Assembly: GCF_003752415.1 (NCBI RefSeq)
Contig: NZ_RKHG01000001.1
Span: forward strand, 682,001-746,000
DNA length: 64,000 nucleotides
DNA from: Luteococcus japonicus
GTDB taxonomy: Bacteria > Actinomycetota > Actinomycetes > Propionibacteriales > Propionibacteriaceae
Direction: 5' to 3'
In this document: positions 46,906-55,124 of the stretch, piece after piece
Position numbering within the stretch: the first letter of the stretch is position 1
Layout of the letters: each line of letters starts with the position of its first letter
Made by a program: the position numbers and the translations under genes
Notes under the pieces: generated by a model
What the model was told of the DNA's origin: nothing
What the model saw: only the letters and a program-made list of their open reading frames with translations
Databases searched by the model: none

Positions 46906-47214
46906 TCAGCTGGCTCGGTCGTGACAGGTGCACGTCGGGCACACGCAGTCCGTGCACTCGCAGTCACCCCCGGTGTGGCAGCTGCAGATGTGGGCCTCGG
47001 TGACGCCGATCAGGTGCGCGGTGATGTCTCTCAGTGGGCCGCCCGCGCTGCGCAGCAGCGTCTGCTGCTGACTTGCCTGCTCGAACCACTCGTCGCAGGG
47101 GGCACAGCCTGCCAGATGCGCGTCGAGTTGCTCGAGGGGGATTTCCGGGTCCTCCCCGTCGAGGACGGCCGAGAGCGAGGATCGCCACCGTTCCGGCTGC
47201 CAGCACGTGTTCAT
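46906..47214 (-). CDS. Zinc-finger anti-sigma factor candidate with cysteine-rich tail
   Basis: This 102-aa cytosolic protein has a ZAS-like zinc motif, His33-x3-Cys37-x2-Cys40 in DAHLAGCAPC, which in the family locks an ECF sigma factor and often responds to oxidation. After residue 70 comes a remarkable tail with eight Cys (77, 79, 85, 87, 90, 92, 95, 97) and His75, 80 and 98 in 24 residues, reminiscent of metallothionein. It is divergent from the sigC-type gene with 46 bp between, so it probably controls that sigma factor and may sense a metal or redox signal. This role is inference. There is no membrane helix. Confidence 0.68.
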   Translation of the reverse strand: MNTCWQPERWRSSLSAVLDGEDPEIPLEQLDAHLAGCAPCDEWFEQASQQQTLLRSAGGPLRDITAHLIGVTEAHICSCHTGGDCECTDCVCPTCTCHDRAS

Positions 47215-47260
47215 GGCAGCAGACTAACCCAGCGGGCGCCCGCGCCGATATGCTGCCCAC

Positions 47261-47860
47261 GTGACTGTCCGGCCTCTCAAGCGCGTCGGTCCCGCGGGGC
47301 GGGCCGAGCTTGATGCCCGCGTCACGGAACTGGCGCTCCTGGCTGGTGACGGGGACCGCCCCGCACTCGGCGAGTTCATCCGGCTCACCCAGCCCGACGT
47401 GTGGCGCTTCGTCGCCCATCTGGCCGGCACCGCGGCCGCCGACGACCTCACGCAGGACACCTACCTTCGTGCCATGGATTCCTTGCCCAGCTTCGAGGGG
47501 CGTTCCACCGCACGTTCGTGGCTGTTGACCATCGCCCGTCGGGTGGTGGCCGATGCGGTGCGTCGTGACCTGGGCCGGCCACAGACCCCCTACTCCCCCG
47601 ACTGGCTGGCCGAACACGCCGCCAGCGGCCCCGATGCGACGGTGCTGGTGGAAGCCGCGCATGTCTTCCAGACCTTGAGCACCGAGCGTCGCGAGGCCTT
47701 CATCCTGACCCAGCTGCTGGGCTTCACCTACGAACAGGCCGCCGAGGTCTGCGGCGTGCGGATCGGCACCATCCGCTCCCGGGTCGCCCGGGCGCGTGAG
47801 GAACTCGTGACCGCCTGCGGCGACGCCGTTCCCAACGAGCTCGCCGAACGCGTCGGCTGA
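47261..47860 (+). CDS. ECF RNA polymerase sigma factor, SigC-like
   Basis: This 199-aa sigma factor has region 2 with DDLTQDTYLRAMDSLPSFEG and WLLTIARRVVADAVRR, and region 4 with TYEQAAEVCGVRIGTIRSRVARAREEL. It resembles mycobacterial SigC, which is linked to copper acquisition and virulence genes there (from memory). It starts at GTG 47261, exactly 6 nt after TATGCT (47249-47254), so it is probably a leaderless gene. A Cys-rich anti-sigma candidate is divergent. A molybdate-permease remnant follows 11 bp downstream. The target regulon is not visible in the window. Confidence 0.88.
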   Translation: MTVRPLKRVGPAGRAELDARVTELALLAGDGDRPALGEFIRLTQPDVWRFVAHLAGTAAADDLTQDTYLRAMDSLPSFEGRSTARSWLLTIARRVVADAVRRDLGRPQTPYSPDWLAEHAASGPDATVLVEAAHVFQTLSTERREAFILTQLLGFTYEQAAEVCGVRIGTIRSRVARAREELVTACGDAVPNELAERVG

Positions 47861-47871
47861 GCGCGCAGACG

Positions 47872-48003
47872 ATGCCGCTGGCAATCTTCATCGGCTTCGA
47901 ACAGAACCTCGGTGCGGCCGTCGGGCTGTCCTTCGTGCTGCTGGTGACCAGCGTGCTCGTGCTCGCCATCGTGGTCTGGAGCGGAGAACGCCTGGAGGCC
48001 TGA
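47872..48003 (+). pseudogene. C-terminal remnant of molybdate ABC permease ModB
   Basis: A 43-codon frame, MPLAIFIGFEQNLGAAVGLS then FVLLVTSVLVLAIVVWSGERLEA, matches the C-terminal tail of ModB-type permeases (MPLAIYxxFExDxxAALxLSxxLLxxS). The rest of the permease, and modA/modC, are missing. It begins 11 bp after sigC and has no ribosome site, so it is best read as a degraded fragment. It could still be translated as a small membrane protein. Confidence 0.6.
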
Positions 48004-48053
48004 TCCTGACCAGACACGACAGCAGGATGCACCCTCGGCCTAGAATCTGGTGG

Positions 48054-48368
48054 GTGCCGTCCTACAGAGTGCAGTTCGAGATCATGGGCCTTCGCCCCGG
48101 GCACCGGCCAGAGGCCGTCCTCGACGGTGCCGTCAAGGCCATCCGTGAGAACTTCCACGTCGACGACCAGCAGGTGGACGTCGTGGCCGGAAGCCCGCGC
48201 ATCACCGTCCGCTTCACTGTGCCGGACAGCTCGGATGCCGAAGAGGTCAGTCTCGCGACGTTGGCCTGCGCCGCGGCCCACGAAGCCGTCGACCGGGTCG
48301 CGGTGCTGGGGCGGGAATGGATCCTTCGACGCTCCGGGGGCCGCTGGCTACCGGTGGAACCGGCCTGA
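48054..48368 (+). CDS. Conserved small protein of unknown function
   Basis: This 104-aa protein starts at GTG 48054 (VPSYRVQFEIMGLRPG), 7 nt after TAGAAT (48041-48046), so it is probably leaderless. It has an alternating beta-alpha look (YRVQFEIM, VLDGAVKAIRENF, VDVVAGSPRITVRFTVP, LATLACAAAHEAVDRV), suggesting a small ferredoxin-like alpha/beta fold. There is no signal peptide, membrane helix or metal motif. I do not recognise the family, and the neighbours give no clear role. Confidence 0.55.
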   Translation: MPSYRVQFEIMGLRPGHRPEAVLDGAVKAIRENFHVDDQQVDVVAGSPRITVRFTVPDSSDAEEVSLATLACAAAHEAVDRVAVLGREWILRRSGGRWLPVEPA

Positions 48369-48377
48369 TTAGTTTCC

Positions 48378-48941
48378 TCAGTCGCAGTTGTCGCAGACAC
48401 CCGTCAGGGACATCTGCATGAAACAGCTGGGACAGGTGTTGCCCTGGAGCGGTTCGCGCTTCGGGGTACGGCCGCCACTGCTCTTCACGACGGGCTGCTT
48501 GCCCACCACGGTGGTGGGGCCGGCCGGGGCGCTGGTGGCCGCGGTGGGCTGGACGCCGCGCCACTGCCGGTAGCAGTCTCGTCGCTGCTCCAGCGCATGC
48601 TCCTCCACATCCCCGATCACCGCCGGGATGCGTGCATAGCGAAGGATCTCCTCATAGGCCGGTCCCACATTGCCGTCGCGACGTACCGCGAGAGCCGTGA
48701 GGAGGGGCAGGTTCTCCGCGGCACACTTGCGAGCGATCATGCCCAACAGCGGACCGATCCACTTGCTGGTGGGCTGCTTGGTGCTGATGCCGCAACGCTG
48801 CTGCACCTGCCGTGCCAGCTTGGCGTACTCGATGGTGCCCTGCTGAGCCGCGGTCTCCACCAGGATCTCATGCGCTGCCTGTGCCCAGGCCTTCACCGCG
48901 CTCACCTGGTCGACGAAGTCCCCACTGTCCCGTACTGGCAT
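48378..48941 (-). CDS. Hypothetical protein with C-terminal zinc ribbon
   Basis: This 187-aa cytosolic protein is mostly helical at the N terminus (KAWAQAAHEILVETAAQQGTIEYAKLARQVQQRCG), followed by a linker rich in Thr/Ala/Pro and a zinc ribbon CPSC...CDNC (Cys170, 173, 183, 186). The combination suggests nucleic-acid or protein binding, but no family is recognised. It is convergent with the small protein gene, with 9 bp between stops. The 328-bp region upstream lacks other genes. Confidence 0.6.
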   Translation of the reverse strand: MPVRDSGDFVDQVSAVKAWAQAAHEILVETAAQQGTIEYAKLARQVQQRCGISTKQPTSKWIGPLLGMIARKCAAENLPLLTALAVRRDGNVGPAYEEILRYARIPAVIGDVEEHALEQRRDCYRQWRGVQPTAATSAPAGPTTVVGKQPVVKSSGGRTPKREPLQGNTCPSCFMQMSLTGVCDNCD

Positions 48942-49269
48942 CTGCTCCCCTTGGTCATCGGCCCTGCCGTGAAGTGGGCCTTGGTGATTGTAGCGACCTT
49001 GGCGGCGTCGGCTTCACACGCGTCGGCTTCACGAGGGCAGGATAGGGGTCCCAGAACGCCCTCACCCCACCCTCAGGGCGGCAATACTTCGTGGACATTG
49101 ACCCGCAGGCATGAGGATTTCACTCACGGCCAAGGTCTTCGCCCTGAGAGCGAAATCACTTGGTGTGACGGCGAGATCCTGCCTAGCGTGATTGGTGTCC
49201 GAACGACATGGGCTCCCCCGGAGCACCAGCGTTTCACCGACAGGCCCCCGGGCCGAAGGAGAACACGAC
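48942..49269. other. 328-bp gap upstream of PRC-barrel gene
   Basis: No convincing gene is seen. It contains a 13-mer GCGTCGGCTTCAC repeated in tandem (49005-49017 and 49020-49032) and an imperfect inverted repeat GATTTCACTC / GAGCGAAATC around 49117-49158. The 3' end has AAGGAGA for the PRC-barrel gene. Promoters for the divergent zinc-ribbon gene and the PRC-barrel gene must lie here. Confidence 0.5.
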
Positions 49270-50181
49270 ATGACTGACAACACCCAGTTCGACCGCAACA
49301 ACAACGTCAACGACTACGACCGCTACTACGGAACCGTCATTGATTCCGAGGGCAGCAAGGTCGGTGACGTCGGCCAGGTCTACCTCGACGACGACACCGG
49401 TCGCCCCGAGTGGGTCACCGTCAAGACGGGTCTGTTCGGCATGAACGAGACCTTCGTCCCGCTGCGCGGCGAGACCGTGACCAATGGTGAGATCCGGGTC
49501 CCCTACACCAAGGACCAGATCAAGGGTGCTCCCTCGATCGATCCGGAGGGTCACATCACCGAGGCCGAGGAGGCGGAGCTCTACCGCTACTACTCCATCG
49601 AGCAGAACCTCAGCGCCTACCAGGACCGCGACACCACCACCGTGGGCACCGAGACCGCCGCGGGCGAGCGGGCCGTCGGTGAGCGCGCCGACATGGACCG
49701 CGACACCAACCTCGCCGACGGTGAGGTCGTGCGCCATGAGGAGCGTCTGAACGTCGGCAAGGAGCAGGTGGAGACCGGCCGCGTCCACATTCGCAAGCAC
49801 GTGGTCAACGAGCAGCAGAGCGTCCAGGTCCCCGTGACTCGCGAGGAGCTGCGCGTGGAGCGCACCCCCATCACCGACGGCGAGGTCGTCGACGGCGGTC
49901 GTCTGGGTGAGGGCGAGACCGAGGTCGTGCTGCACGAGGAGCGCCCCGTTGTCTCCAAGGAGACCGTCGGAGTGGAGAAGGTGAGCGTCGGCAAGGAGCA
50001 GGTGACCGAGAACCGGACCGTGACCCAGAATGTCGCCAAGGAGCGCATCGAGGTCGAGGGTGACGTGGACGGCAACCTGCGTGACCGTGACCCTCGCGAC
50101 GGCGACCTGCGCGACGAGCGTGGCCTCGGCGACAAGGTCAAGGACAAGCTTGACCGTGACAACGACGGCAAGGTCGGATGA
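49270..50181 (+). CDS. PRC-barrel and DUF2382 (YsnF/AvaK) domain protein
   Basis: This 303-aa acidic cytosolic protein has a PRC-barrel at about 15-90 (YYGTVIDSEGSKVGDVGQVYLDDDTGRPEWVTVKTGLFG), then a spacer, then a DUF2382 region (about 150-270) with repeats of VRHEERLNVGKEQVETGRVHIRKHV and VVLHEERPVVSKETVGVEKVSVGKEQV. Proteins of this build are linked to general stress in Gram-positives (YsnF), but the activity is unknown. The C-terminal LRDRDPRDGDLRDERG stretch is charged and disordered. ATG 49270 has AAGGAGA 8 nt upstream. It stands alone, followed by a hairpin. Confidence 0.85.
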   Translation: MTDNTQFDRNNNVNDYDRYYGTVIDSEGSKVGDVGQVYLDDDTGRPEWVTVKTGLFGMNETFVPLRGETVTNGEIRVPYTKDQIKGAPSIDPEGHITEAEEAELYRYYSIEQNLSAYQDRDTTTVGTETAAGERAVGERADMDRDTNLADGEVVRHEERLNVGKEQVETGRVHIRKHVVNEQQSVQVPVTREELRVERTPITDGEVVDGGRLGEGETEVVLHEERPVVSKETVGVEKVSVGKEQVTENRTVTQNVAKERIEVEGDVDGNLRDRDPRDGDLRDERGLGDKVKDKLDRDNDGKVG

Positions 50182-50203
50182 CCTGTCCCCTGACGGGCAC
50201 CGC

Positions 50204-50241
50204 AAGGGCCTCGAACCGCCGCTGGGTGGTTCGGGGCCCTT
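50204..50241 (+). terminator. Hairpin terminator after PRC-barrel gene
   Basis: Fourteen-base arms AAGGGCCTCGAACC and GGTTCGGGGCCCTT with one G-U pair and a 10-nt loop lie 22 bp after the stop. The T-run is short (TTCCCCT). Confidence 0.6.
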
Positions 50242-50329
50242 CCCCTGTCCTCGTCCTGGCCCGCGCGGTAGCGTGGAGTGGAAGACACCGACGTCGCCCG
50301 CCCCGGCGACCCGACCGGAGGATGAACAG

Positions 50330-50545
50330 ATGAGCACCGATCCCACGCCGATGACCGACCAGAGCGACGAGCAGTACAACGACGTCGAACGTGGAGCGGT
50401 TGAACTGGACCAGAGTGACTACCGCGGGACCGCCCGCGACGAGGTGGCCGTGGACCAGACCGGCTACCGCGGAACAACCCGTGGCGTCGTCCACGAGCAG
50501 CACGCCTTCACCCGCGACGACGAGGTCACCGAGGAGGAACGCTGA
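50330..50545 (+). CDS. Small acidic protein with internal DQxxYRGTxR repeats
   Basis: This 71-aa, disordered, acidic protein starts at ATG 50330, after GGAGG. The middle holds two copies of a repeat, DQSDYRGTARDE and DQTGYRGTTRGV. It is a standalone small gene between the PRC-barrel protein and gtrA, in the same direction. I do not recognise a family. The repeats and polarity suggest a stress or hydrophilin-like protein, which is speculation. Confidence 0.5.
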   Translation: MSTDPTPMTDQSDEQYNDVERGAVELDQSDYRGTARDEVAVDQTGYRGTTRGVVHEQHAFTRDDEVTEEER

Positions 50546-50574
50546 CCCCCGAAGGGCCCGGATAGGCTGGCAGC

Positions 50575-51018
50575 GTGCGCCAACGCTTCGACCGGATCCG
50601 CGACGGGTTGTGGGGCCTGCTCCCCGCAACCGTGCGGAGGTGGATCCCCAACACGCTGGTGGGCTACTGCCTGATCAACCTTTTCACCTTCTCCACCGAC
50701 ATGGGGCTGCTGACGCTGTGTTACCGCGTCTTCCGCCTGCCCTATGGCGTCAGCGTCAGCACCGGCTACATCATCGCCCTGGGGCTGGCCTATGTCCTGA
50801 ACCGGGCGCTCAACTTCGAGTCCCACTCCCCCGTCGGCGGGGAGCTGGTCCGCTATGTCATCGTCGTCGTGGTCAACTACACCGTGCTGGTCCTGGGCTT
50901 CTCCTGGCTCCTGCACCGTGTCGGCGTGCAGTTCCAGCTCGCACGGCTGTGTGCCGCGACGGCCGAAGCCATCTTCATGTACACGATGATGCGCTTCGTG
51001 GTCTTCCGCCGCGGCTGA
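50575..51018 (+). CDS. GtrA family membrane protein
   Basis: This 147-aa protein has four helices (LVGYCLINLFTFSTDMGLLTL, VSTGYIIALGLAYVLNRAL, YVIVVVVNYTVLVLGFSWLL, LCAATAEAIFMYTMMRFVVF) and the GtrA signature ALNFESHS after helix 2. The family is involved in the flipping or transfer of lipid-linked sugars at the membrane. Start GTG 50575 is 6 nt after TAGGCT (50563-50568), a leaderless arrangement. It is convergent with the hydroxyacid dehydrogenase gene (10 bp between ends). The glycosyl substrate is not known. Confidence 0.83.
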   Translation: MRQRFDRIRDGLWGLLPATVRRWIPNTLVGYCLINLFTFSTDMGLLTLCYRVFRLPYGVSVSTGYIIALGLAYVLNRALNFESHSPVGGELVRYVIVVVVNYTVLVLGFSWLLHRVGVQFQLARLCAATAEAIFMYTMMRFVVFRRG

Positions 51019-51028
51019 GCCGCCATCC

Positions 51029-51952
51029 TCAGAGCACCCGGTGCTCCAACGGCTCCCCGGCCGCCAGGTGCCGCACCTGGGCCTCCAGCAGCCTGACGAC
51101 GCGGTCCAGCATGCTGGTGGAGCGGCCGCCGACGTGCGGGGTGATCAGCACGCCCGGTGTGGTCCACAGCGGGTGGTCCGACGGCAGCGGCTCCGGGTCG
51201 ACGACGTCGAGGGCTGCGCGGATGCGTCCCTCCTGCGTGGCGCGGGTGAGGGCATCGGTGTCCACCAGGGGGCCGCGGCCAATGTTGACCAGCAGCGAAC
51301 CCGGCTTCATCCGGCCGATCATTTCGTCGTCGAACATGTGGCGCGTCTGGTCCGTGAGCGGGGCGCCCACGATGACCACGTCGGCCTGCCCCACCAGCTC
51401 CGGAAGGGATTCGGGGCCGTACACCTGCCCCAGGTCATCGGTGCGGGCGCGTGACGCGGAGCGCAGCAGCGTCACCTCGAAGGGCAACAGGCGATGGGCA
51501 ATTGCGGTCCCGACGCCGCCGACGCCCACACACAGCACCGTGAGGCCCATCAGACCGGGAGTGAAGCGCTGGTTCCACTCCCCCTTCGTCTGGTCCGCGA
51601 AGTGGATGTGCAGGTCGCGCTGCGCCGCAAGCACAAGCCCCAGGGCGATTTCCGCGGTGGCTCCTTCATGCACGCCGACGGCATTGCTGTACGTGACGCC
51701 CTGCGGGAGGTGCTTGTCCACGTTGTCGAAGCCCAGGGACTGGGCCTGCACGGCGGAGACGTCCTCGTCGGCGAGGACGTCCAGCACGCTGGGAGCCGAC
51801 ATGTAGGGCTGGACGGCCAGATCGATGTGGTCGAGGCCGGAGAGCCCCTCCATCGGCCACAGGTGCAGTTCGGCGCGCTCGCCGAGGACCTCTTGCATCC
51901 GGTCGAGCAGTTCCTGGGTGGGCAGGGTGATGACGGGGATCGACTGACTCAT
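51029..51952 (-). CDS. D-isomer-specific 2-hydroxyacid dehydrogenase
   Basis: This 307-aa NAD(P)-dependent dehydrogenase has the nucleotide motif VLCVGVGGVGTAIAHRLL, the active-site Arg in LLVNIGRGPLVDTDAL, Glu in DVVDPEPLPSDHPLW, and His in TPHVGGRS. The N-terminal substrate domain is divergent, so the substrate (glyoxylate/hydroxypyruvate or another 2-keto acid) cannot be assigned. It is convergent with gtrA and stands apart from the clp operon by 70 bp. Confidence 0.87.
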   Translation of the reverse strand: MSQSIPVITLPTQELLDRMQEVLGERAELHLWPMEGLSGLDHIDLAVQPYMSAPSVLDVLADEDVSAVQAQSLGFDNVDKHLPQGVTYSNAVGVHEGATAEIALGLVLAAQRDLHIHFADQTKGEWNQRFTPGLMGLTVLCVGVGGVGTAIAHRLLPFEVTLLRSASRARTDDLGQVYGPESLPELVGQADVVIVGAPLTDQTRHMFDDEMIGRMKPGSLLVNIGRGPLVDTDALTRATQEGRIRAALDVVDPEPLPSDHPLWTTPGVLITPHVGGRSTSMLDRVVRLLEAQVRHLAAGEPLEHRVL

Positions 51953-52022
51953 GGATCCATCCTGCCGCGCCGGACCGCCTTTGGACAGACCGTTGCGGGA
52001 TCCGTCCGGAACCCGAGCGAGG

Positions 52023-52418
52023 TCAGCGACCGATGGTGCGCTCCACCACCAGCGCGATCGCGCCCAGAACGGGTGCCGCCAAGAAGGCCAGCGCGGTGAG
52101 TGCCGCGTCGCCGAGCGGGGTGTCCTGGATCATCGCCATGGTCACCAGGGCAGCCAGCAGTGCGAGGGTGATGCCGAAGCAGGTCAGGAAGACCCGGCCA
52201 TAGGTGCGGTCGCGGTCTCGAACCTTGCCGGTGGTCAGGAAGGCGGAACCGACCATCGCCAAGGACAGGACTGCGGCCACGCCGAGGACCAAGGAGGTGC
52301 CACCGTGACCGGCGTGCACCGCGCCCAGATAGGCGGGAACCCCCGCGAGCCCGCCAATGAACAGGCCGAGGACCCCGGTCCCCAGAGGCGCATCTGCGGC
52401 CGGACGCTGCTTGCCCAT
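52023..52418 (-). CDS. Small membrane protein next to clpX
   Basis: This 131-aa protein has four predicted helices (LGTGVLGLFIGGLAGVPAYLGAV, LVLGVAAVLSLAMVGSAFLTT, YGRVFLTCFGITLALLAALVTMAMI, ALTALAFLAAPVLGAIALVVE) and short loops. ATG 52418 overlaps the clpX stop by one base (TGATG), so it is translated with clpX. The family is not recognised. Confidence 0.7.
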   Translation of the reverse strand: MGKQRPAADAPLGTGVLGLFIGGLAGVPAYLGAVHAGHGGTSLVLGVAAVLSLAMVGSAFLTTGKVRDRDRTYGRVFLTCFGITLALLAALVTMAMIQDTPLGDAALTALAFLAAPVLGAIALVVERTIGR

Positions 52419-53692
52419 CAAGCGCTCTTGCGGGAGGTGCTGCGGGCCACCAGCGTGGGCGAGCCCTCACCGCGCACGCAGGCACCGGTGATGACCACCT
52501 GGCTGATGCTGTCCTGGCTGGGCACCTCGAACATCACGTCCAGCAGCGTCTCCTCCAAGATGGAGCGCAGACCTCGGGCACCGGTGCCCCGTTCCAGGGC
52601 CTTGTCCGCGATCGCCTCCACGGCATCGTCGGTGAACTCCAGCTGGACGCCGTCCAGCTCGAACATCTTGCGGAACTGCTTGATCAGGGCATTACGGGGC
52701 TCGGTGAGGATCCGGGTCAGCGCGGCTCTGTCCAGCGGGGAGACCGTCGCGGTCATCGGCAGCCGACCAATGAACTCCGGGATCAGACCAAACTTGTGCA
52801 GGTCCTCCGGCGAGACCTGGCTGAAAGGATCCTCCAGCTCCTCGCGGGCGCTCTGGGGGGTGTTGAAGCCCAGCGGACGCTTGCCGATCCGGTCATTGAT
52901 GATGTCCTCCAGGCCCGCGAACGCACCACCCACGATGAACAGCACATTGGTGGTGTCGATCTGGATGAATTCCTGGTGAGGGTGCTTGCGCCCACCCTGC
53001 GGCGGCACGGAGGCAACAGTGCCCTCAAGGATCTTGAGCAGGGCCTGCTGCACGCCCTCGCCCGAGACGTCCCGGGTGATCGACGGGTTCTCGCTCTTGC
53101 GAGCCACCTTGTCGATCTCGTCGATGTAGATGATGCCCGTCTCGGCCTTCTTGACGTCGAAATCCGCCGCCTGAATCAGCTTGAGCAGGATGTTCTCGAC
53201 GTCCTCACCCACATAGCCGGCCTCGGTGAGTGCGGTGGCATCGGCCATCGCGAAGGGCACGTTGAGCATCTTCGCCAGGGTCTGCGCCAGGTAGGTCTTG
53301 CCGCAGCCAGTGGGGCCGACCATCAGAATGTTGGACTTGCCCAGCTCGACGCCCTCATCCTCGCCCGCACGGCGGGTGGGCGCGAGCGTGGCGCTGGCCT
53401 GGACGCGCTTGTAGTGGTTGTAGACGGCGACGGCGAGGGTCTTCTTCGCGGCGTCCTGCCCGATCACGTAGGAGTCGAGGAAGTCGCGGATCTCGAGCGG
53501 CTTGGGCAGGTCATCCAGCAGGCCGACATCACTGCCCTGGCTGAACTCCTCCTCGATGATCTCGTTGCACAGATCGATGCACTCGTCGCAGATGTACACG
53601 CCGGAGCCTGCAATCAGCTTCTTCACCTGCTTCTGGCTCTTGCCACAGAAGGAGCAGGTGAACAGGTCACCCGATTCCCCGATGCGCGCCAT
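52418..53692 (-). CDS. clpX: ATP-dependent Clp protease ATP-binding subunit ClpX
   Basis: This hexameric AAA+ unfoldase feeds substrates to ClpP. The protein is 424 aa. The N-terminal C4 zinc domain has Cys13, Cys16, Cys35 and Cys38 (CSFCGKS and CDECI), and Walker A is [15 protein letters not shown]. The sensor and IGF-type contact regions for ClpP lie in the C-terminal half. ATG 53692 has AAGGAAG 5 nt upstream. It follows clpP2 by 82 bp with a hairpin between, so readthrough from clpP1-clpP2 or a separate promoter is likely. Confidence 0.97.
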   Translation of the reverse strand: MARIGESGDLFTCSFCGKSQKQVKKLIAGSGVYICDECIDLCNEIIEEEFSQGSDVGLLDDLPKPLEIRDFLDSYVIGQDAAKKTLAVAVYNHYKRVQASATLAPTRRAGEDEGVELGKSNILMVGPTGCGKTYLAQTLAKMLNVPFAMADATALTEAGYVGEDVENILLKLIQAADFDVKKAETGIIYIDEIDKVARKSENPSITRDVSGEGVQQALLKILEGTVASVPPQGGRKHPHQEFIQIDTTNVLFIVGGAFAGLEDIINDRIGKRPLGFNTPQSAREELEDPFSQVSPEDLHKFGLIPEFIGRLPMTATVSPLDRAALTRILTEPRNALIKQFRKMFELDGVQLEFTDDAVEAIADKALERGTGARGLRSILEETLLDVMFEVPSQDSISQVVITGACVRGEGSPTLVARSTSRKSA

Positions 53693-53734
53693 GCCACTTC
53701 CTTTCAACTCTTGGGCCACCCTAACCGACGGGGG

Positions 53735-53763
53735 TCGCCCCGGTGGAAGATCCACCGGGGCGA
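53735..53763. terminator. Hairpin between clpP2 and clpX
   Basis: Perfect 12-base arms TCGCCCCGGTGG and complement with a 5-nt loop. It lies 11 bp after the clpP2 stop. It may attenuate transcription into clpX. Confidence 0.5.
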
Positions 53764-53774
53764 TCATCGGTGGC

Positions 53775-54422
53775 TCAGTCGAGTTCCTTCAGCGAGGTCA
53801 GGATGTCGTCGACGATGCCGTACTCGACGGCTTCCTGGGCCGTCAGGAACTTGTCACGCTCGATGTCCTTGCTGACCTTCTCGATGCTCTGGCCGGTGTC
53901 CGCCGCCAGCATGTTCTCCATCAGGCTGCGGATGCGCAGGATCTCGTTGGCCTGGATCTCCAGGTCCGAGCTCTGGCCGTAGGTGCCCTCGGTGGCGGGC
54001 TGGTGGATCAGGATCCGGGAGTTCGGCAGTGCCATCCGGCGGCCCTTGGTGCCGGCGGCCAGCAGCACGGCCGCGGCGGAGGCCGCCTGGCCGAGGCAGA
54101 CGGTCTGCACATCGGGCTTGATGTACTGCATCGTGTCGTAGATGGCCGTCAGCGCGGTGAAGGAGCCGCCGGGGCTGTTGATGTACATGCTGATCGGGCG
54201 CTCCGAGTCCATCTGCTGCAGGCACAGCAGCTGCGCCATCACCGCATTGGCGATGTCGTCGGTGATCGGCGTGCCGAGGAAGATGATGCGCTCCTCGAAG
54301 AGCTTGGTGTACGGGTCAACCCGACGCATGCCGTAGGAGGTGCGCTCCTCCCACTGCGGGATGTAGTACTCCATGGAGGGCCCGGCCGGAGCCAGGCCGC
54401 CGGGAAGCTGGGGCATGCTCAT
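53775..54422 (-). CDS. clpP2: ATP-dependent Clp protease proteolytic subunit ClpP2
   Basis: This is one of two ClpP subunits that form the mixed tetradecamer in actinobacteria. The protein is 215 aa, with the catalytic triad Ser115 ([10 protein letters not shown]), His140 ([11 protein letters not shown]) and Asp186 (SKDIERD). ATG 54422 (MSMPQLPGG) is chosen, because GAGGA precedes it by 5-6 nt and 8 bp separate it from the clpP1 stop. It is cotranscribed with clpP1 and upstream of clpX. Confidence 0.95.
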   Translation of the reverse strand: MSMPQLPGGLAPAGPSMEYYIPQWEERTSYGMRRVDPYTKLFEERIIFLGTPITDDIANAVMAQLLCLQQMDSERPISMYINSPGGSFTALTAIYDTMQYIKPDVQTVCLGQAASAAAVLLAAGTKGRRMALPNSRILIHQPATEGTYGQSSDLEIQANEILRIRSLMENMLAADTGQSIEKVSKDIERDKFLTAQEAVEYGIVDDILTSLKELD

Positions 54423-54430
54423 GGTGGTCC

Positions 54431-55060
54431 TCACTGGTTCGGGGCGTCGGCGGTGATCTGCGACGCGCGCTCGTAGACGTTGTCGATGAAGCCGTACTCC
54501 AGCGCCTGCTGGGCGGTGAACCAGCGGTCCCGATCCGAGTCCGCCTCGATCTGCTCCAGCGGCTGGCCGGTGTGCTCGCTGATCAGCTCGGCCATCTGCT
54601 TCTTGATGTGCAGGGACTGCTCGGCCTGGATCCGGATGTCCGAGGCCGTGCCGCCGATGCCGCCCGAGGGCTGGTGCATCATGATGCGGCTGTGCGGCAG
54701 GGCGTAGCGCTTGCTCTTGGTGCCGGCGCTCAGCAGGAACTGGCCCATTGAGGCGGCCAGGCCCATTGCCACCGTGGCCACGTCATTGCTGATCCACTGC
54801 ATGGTGTCGAAGATGGCCATGCCGGCGGTCACCGAACCACCGGGAGAATTGATGTAGAGATAGATGTCCTTGTGCGGGTCCTCCGCGTTCAGCAGCAGCA
54901 GCTGGGCGCAGATGGCATTGGCGTTCTCGTCCTTCACCTCGTCGCCGAGGAAGACGATGCGGTTGGCGAGCAGGGCCTGGTAGACGTTGTCCGTCATGCC
55001 AAAACCGCTGCCGACGCCACCGGCGGCGCGGATCGTGTGGTCAGTCGCGAAATCGTTCAC
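54431..55060 (-). CDS. clpP1: ATP-dependent Clp protease proteolytic subunit ClpP1
   Basis: The partner of ClpP2 is 209 aa, with triad Ser104 ([13 protein letters not shown]), His129 (IMMHQPSGG) and Asp174 ([10 protein letters not shown]). The start GTG 55060 gives a 21-residue N-terminal propeptide-like extension; ATG 54997 ([10 protein letters not shown]) is an in-frame alternative. clpP1 stands first in the clpP1-clpP2-clpX order. Confidence 0.95.
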   Translation of the reverse strand: MNDFATDHTIRAAGGVGSGFGMTDNVYQALLANRIVFLGDEVKDENANAICAQLLLLNAEDPHKDIYLYINSPGGSVTAGMAIFDTMQWISNDVATVAMGLAASMGQFLLSAGTKSKRYALPHSRIMMHQPSGGIGGTASDIRIQAEQSLHIKKQMAELISEHTGQPLEQIEADSDRDRWFTAQQALEYGFIDNVYERASQITADAPNQ

Positions 55061-55124
55061 CCCTGAAACCTACCCGGTGGCAGGGACAAAACAATGGCGC
55101 CCATACCCTGTTCGCTGAAGGAGA

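Noticed and set aside
49117-49158. Hairpin GATTTCACTC / GAGCGAAATC as a small RNA
   Set aside because: Imperfect arms, no promoter or terminator found; treated as part of the gap.
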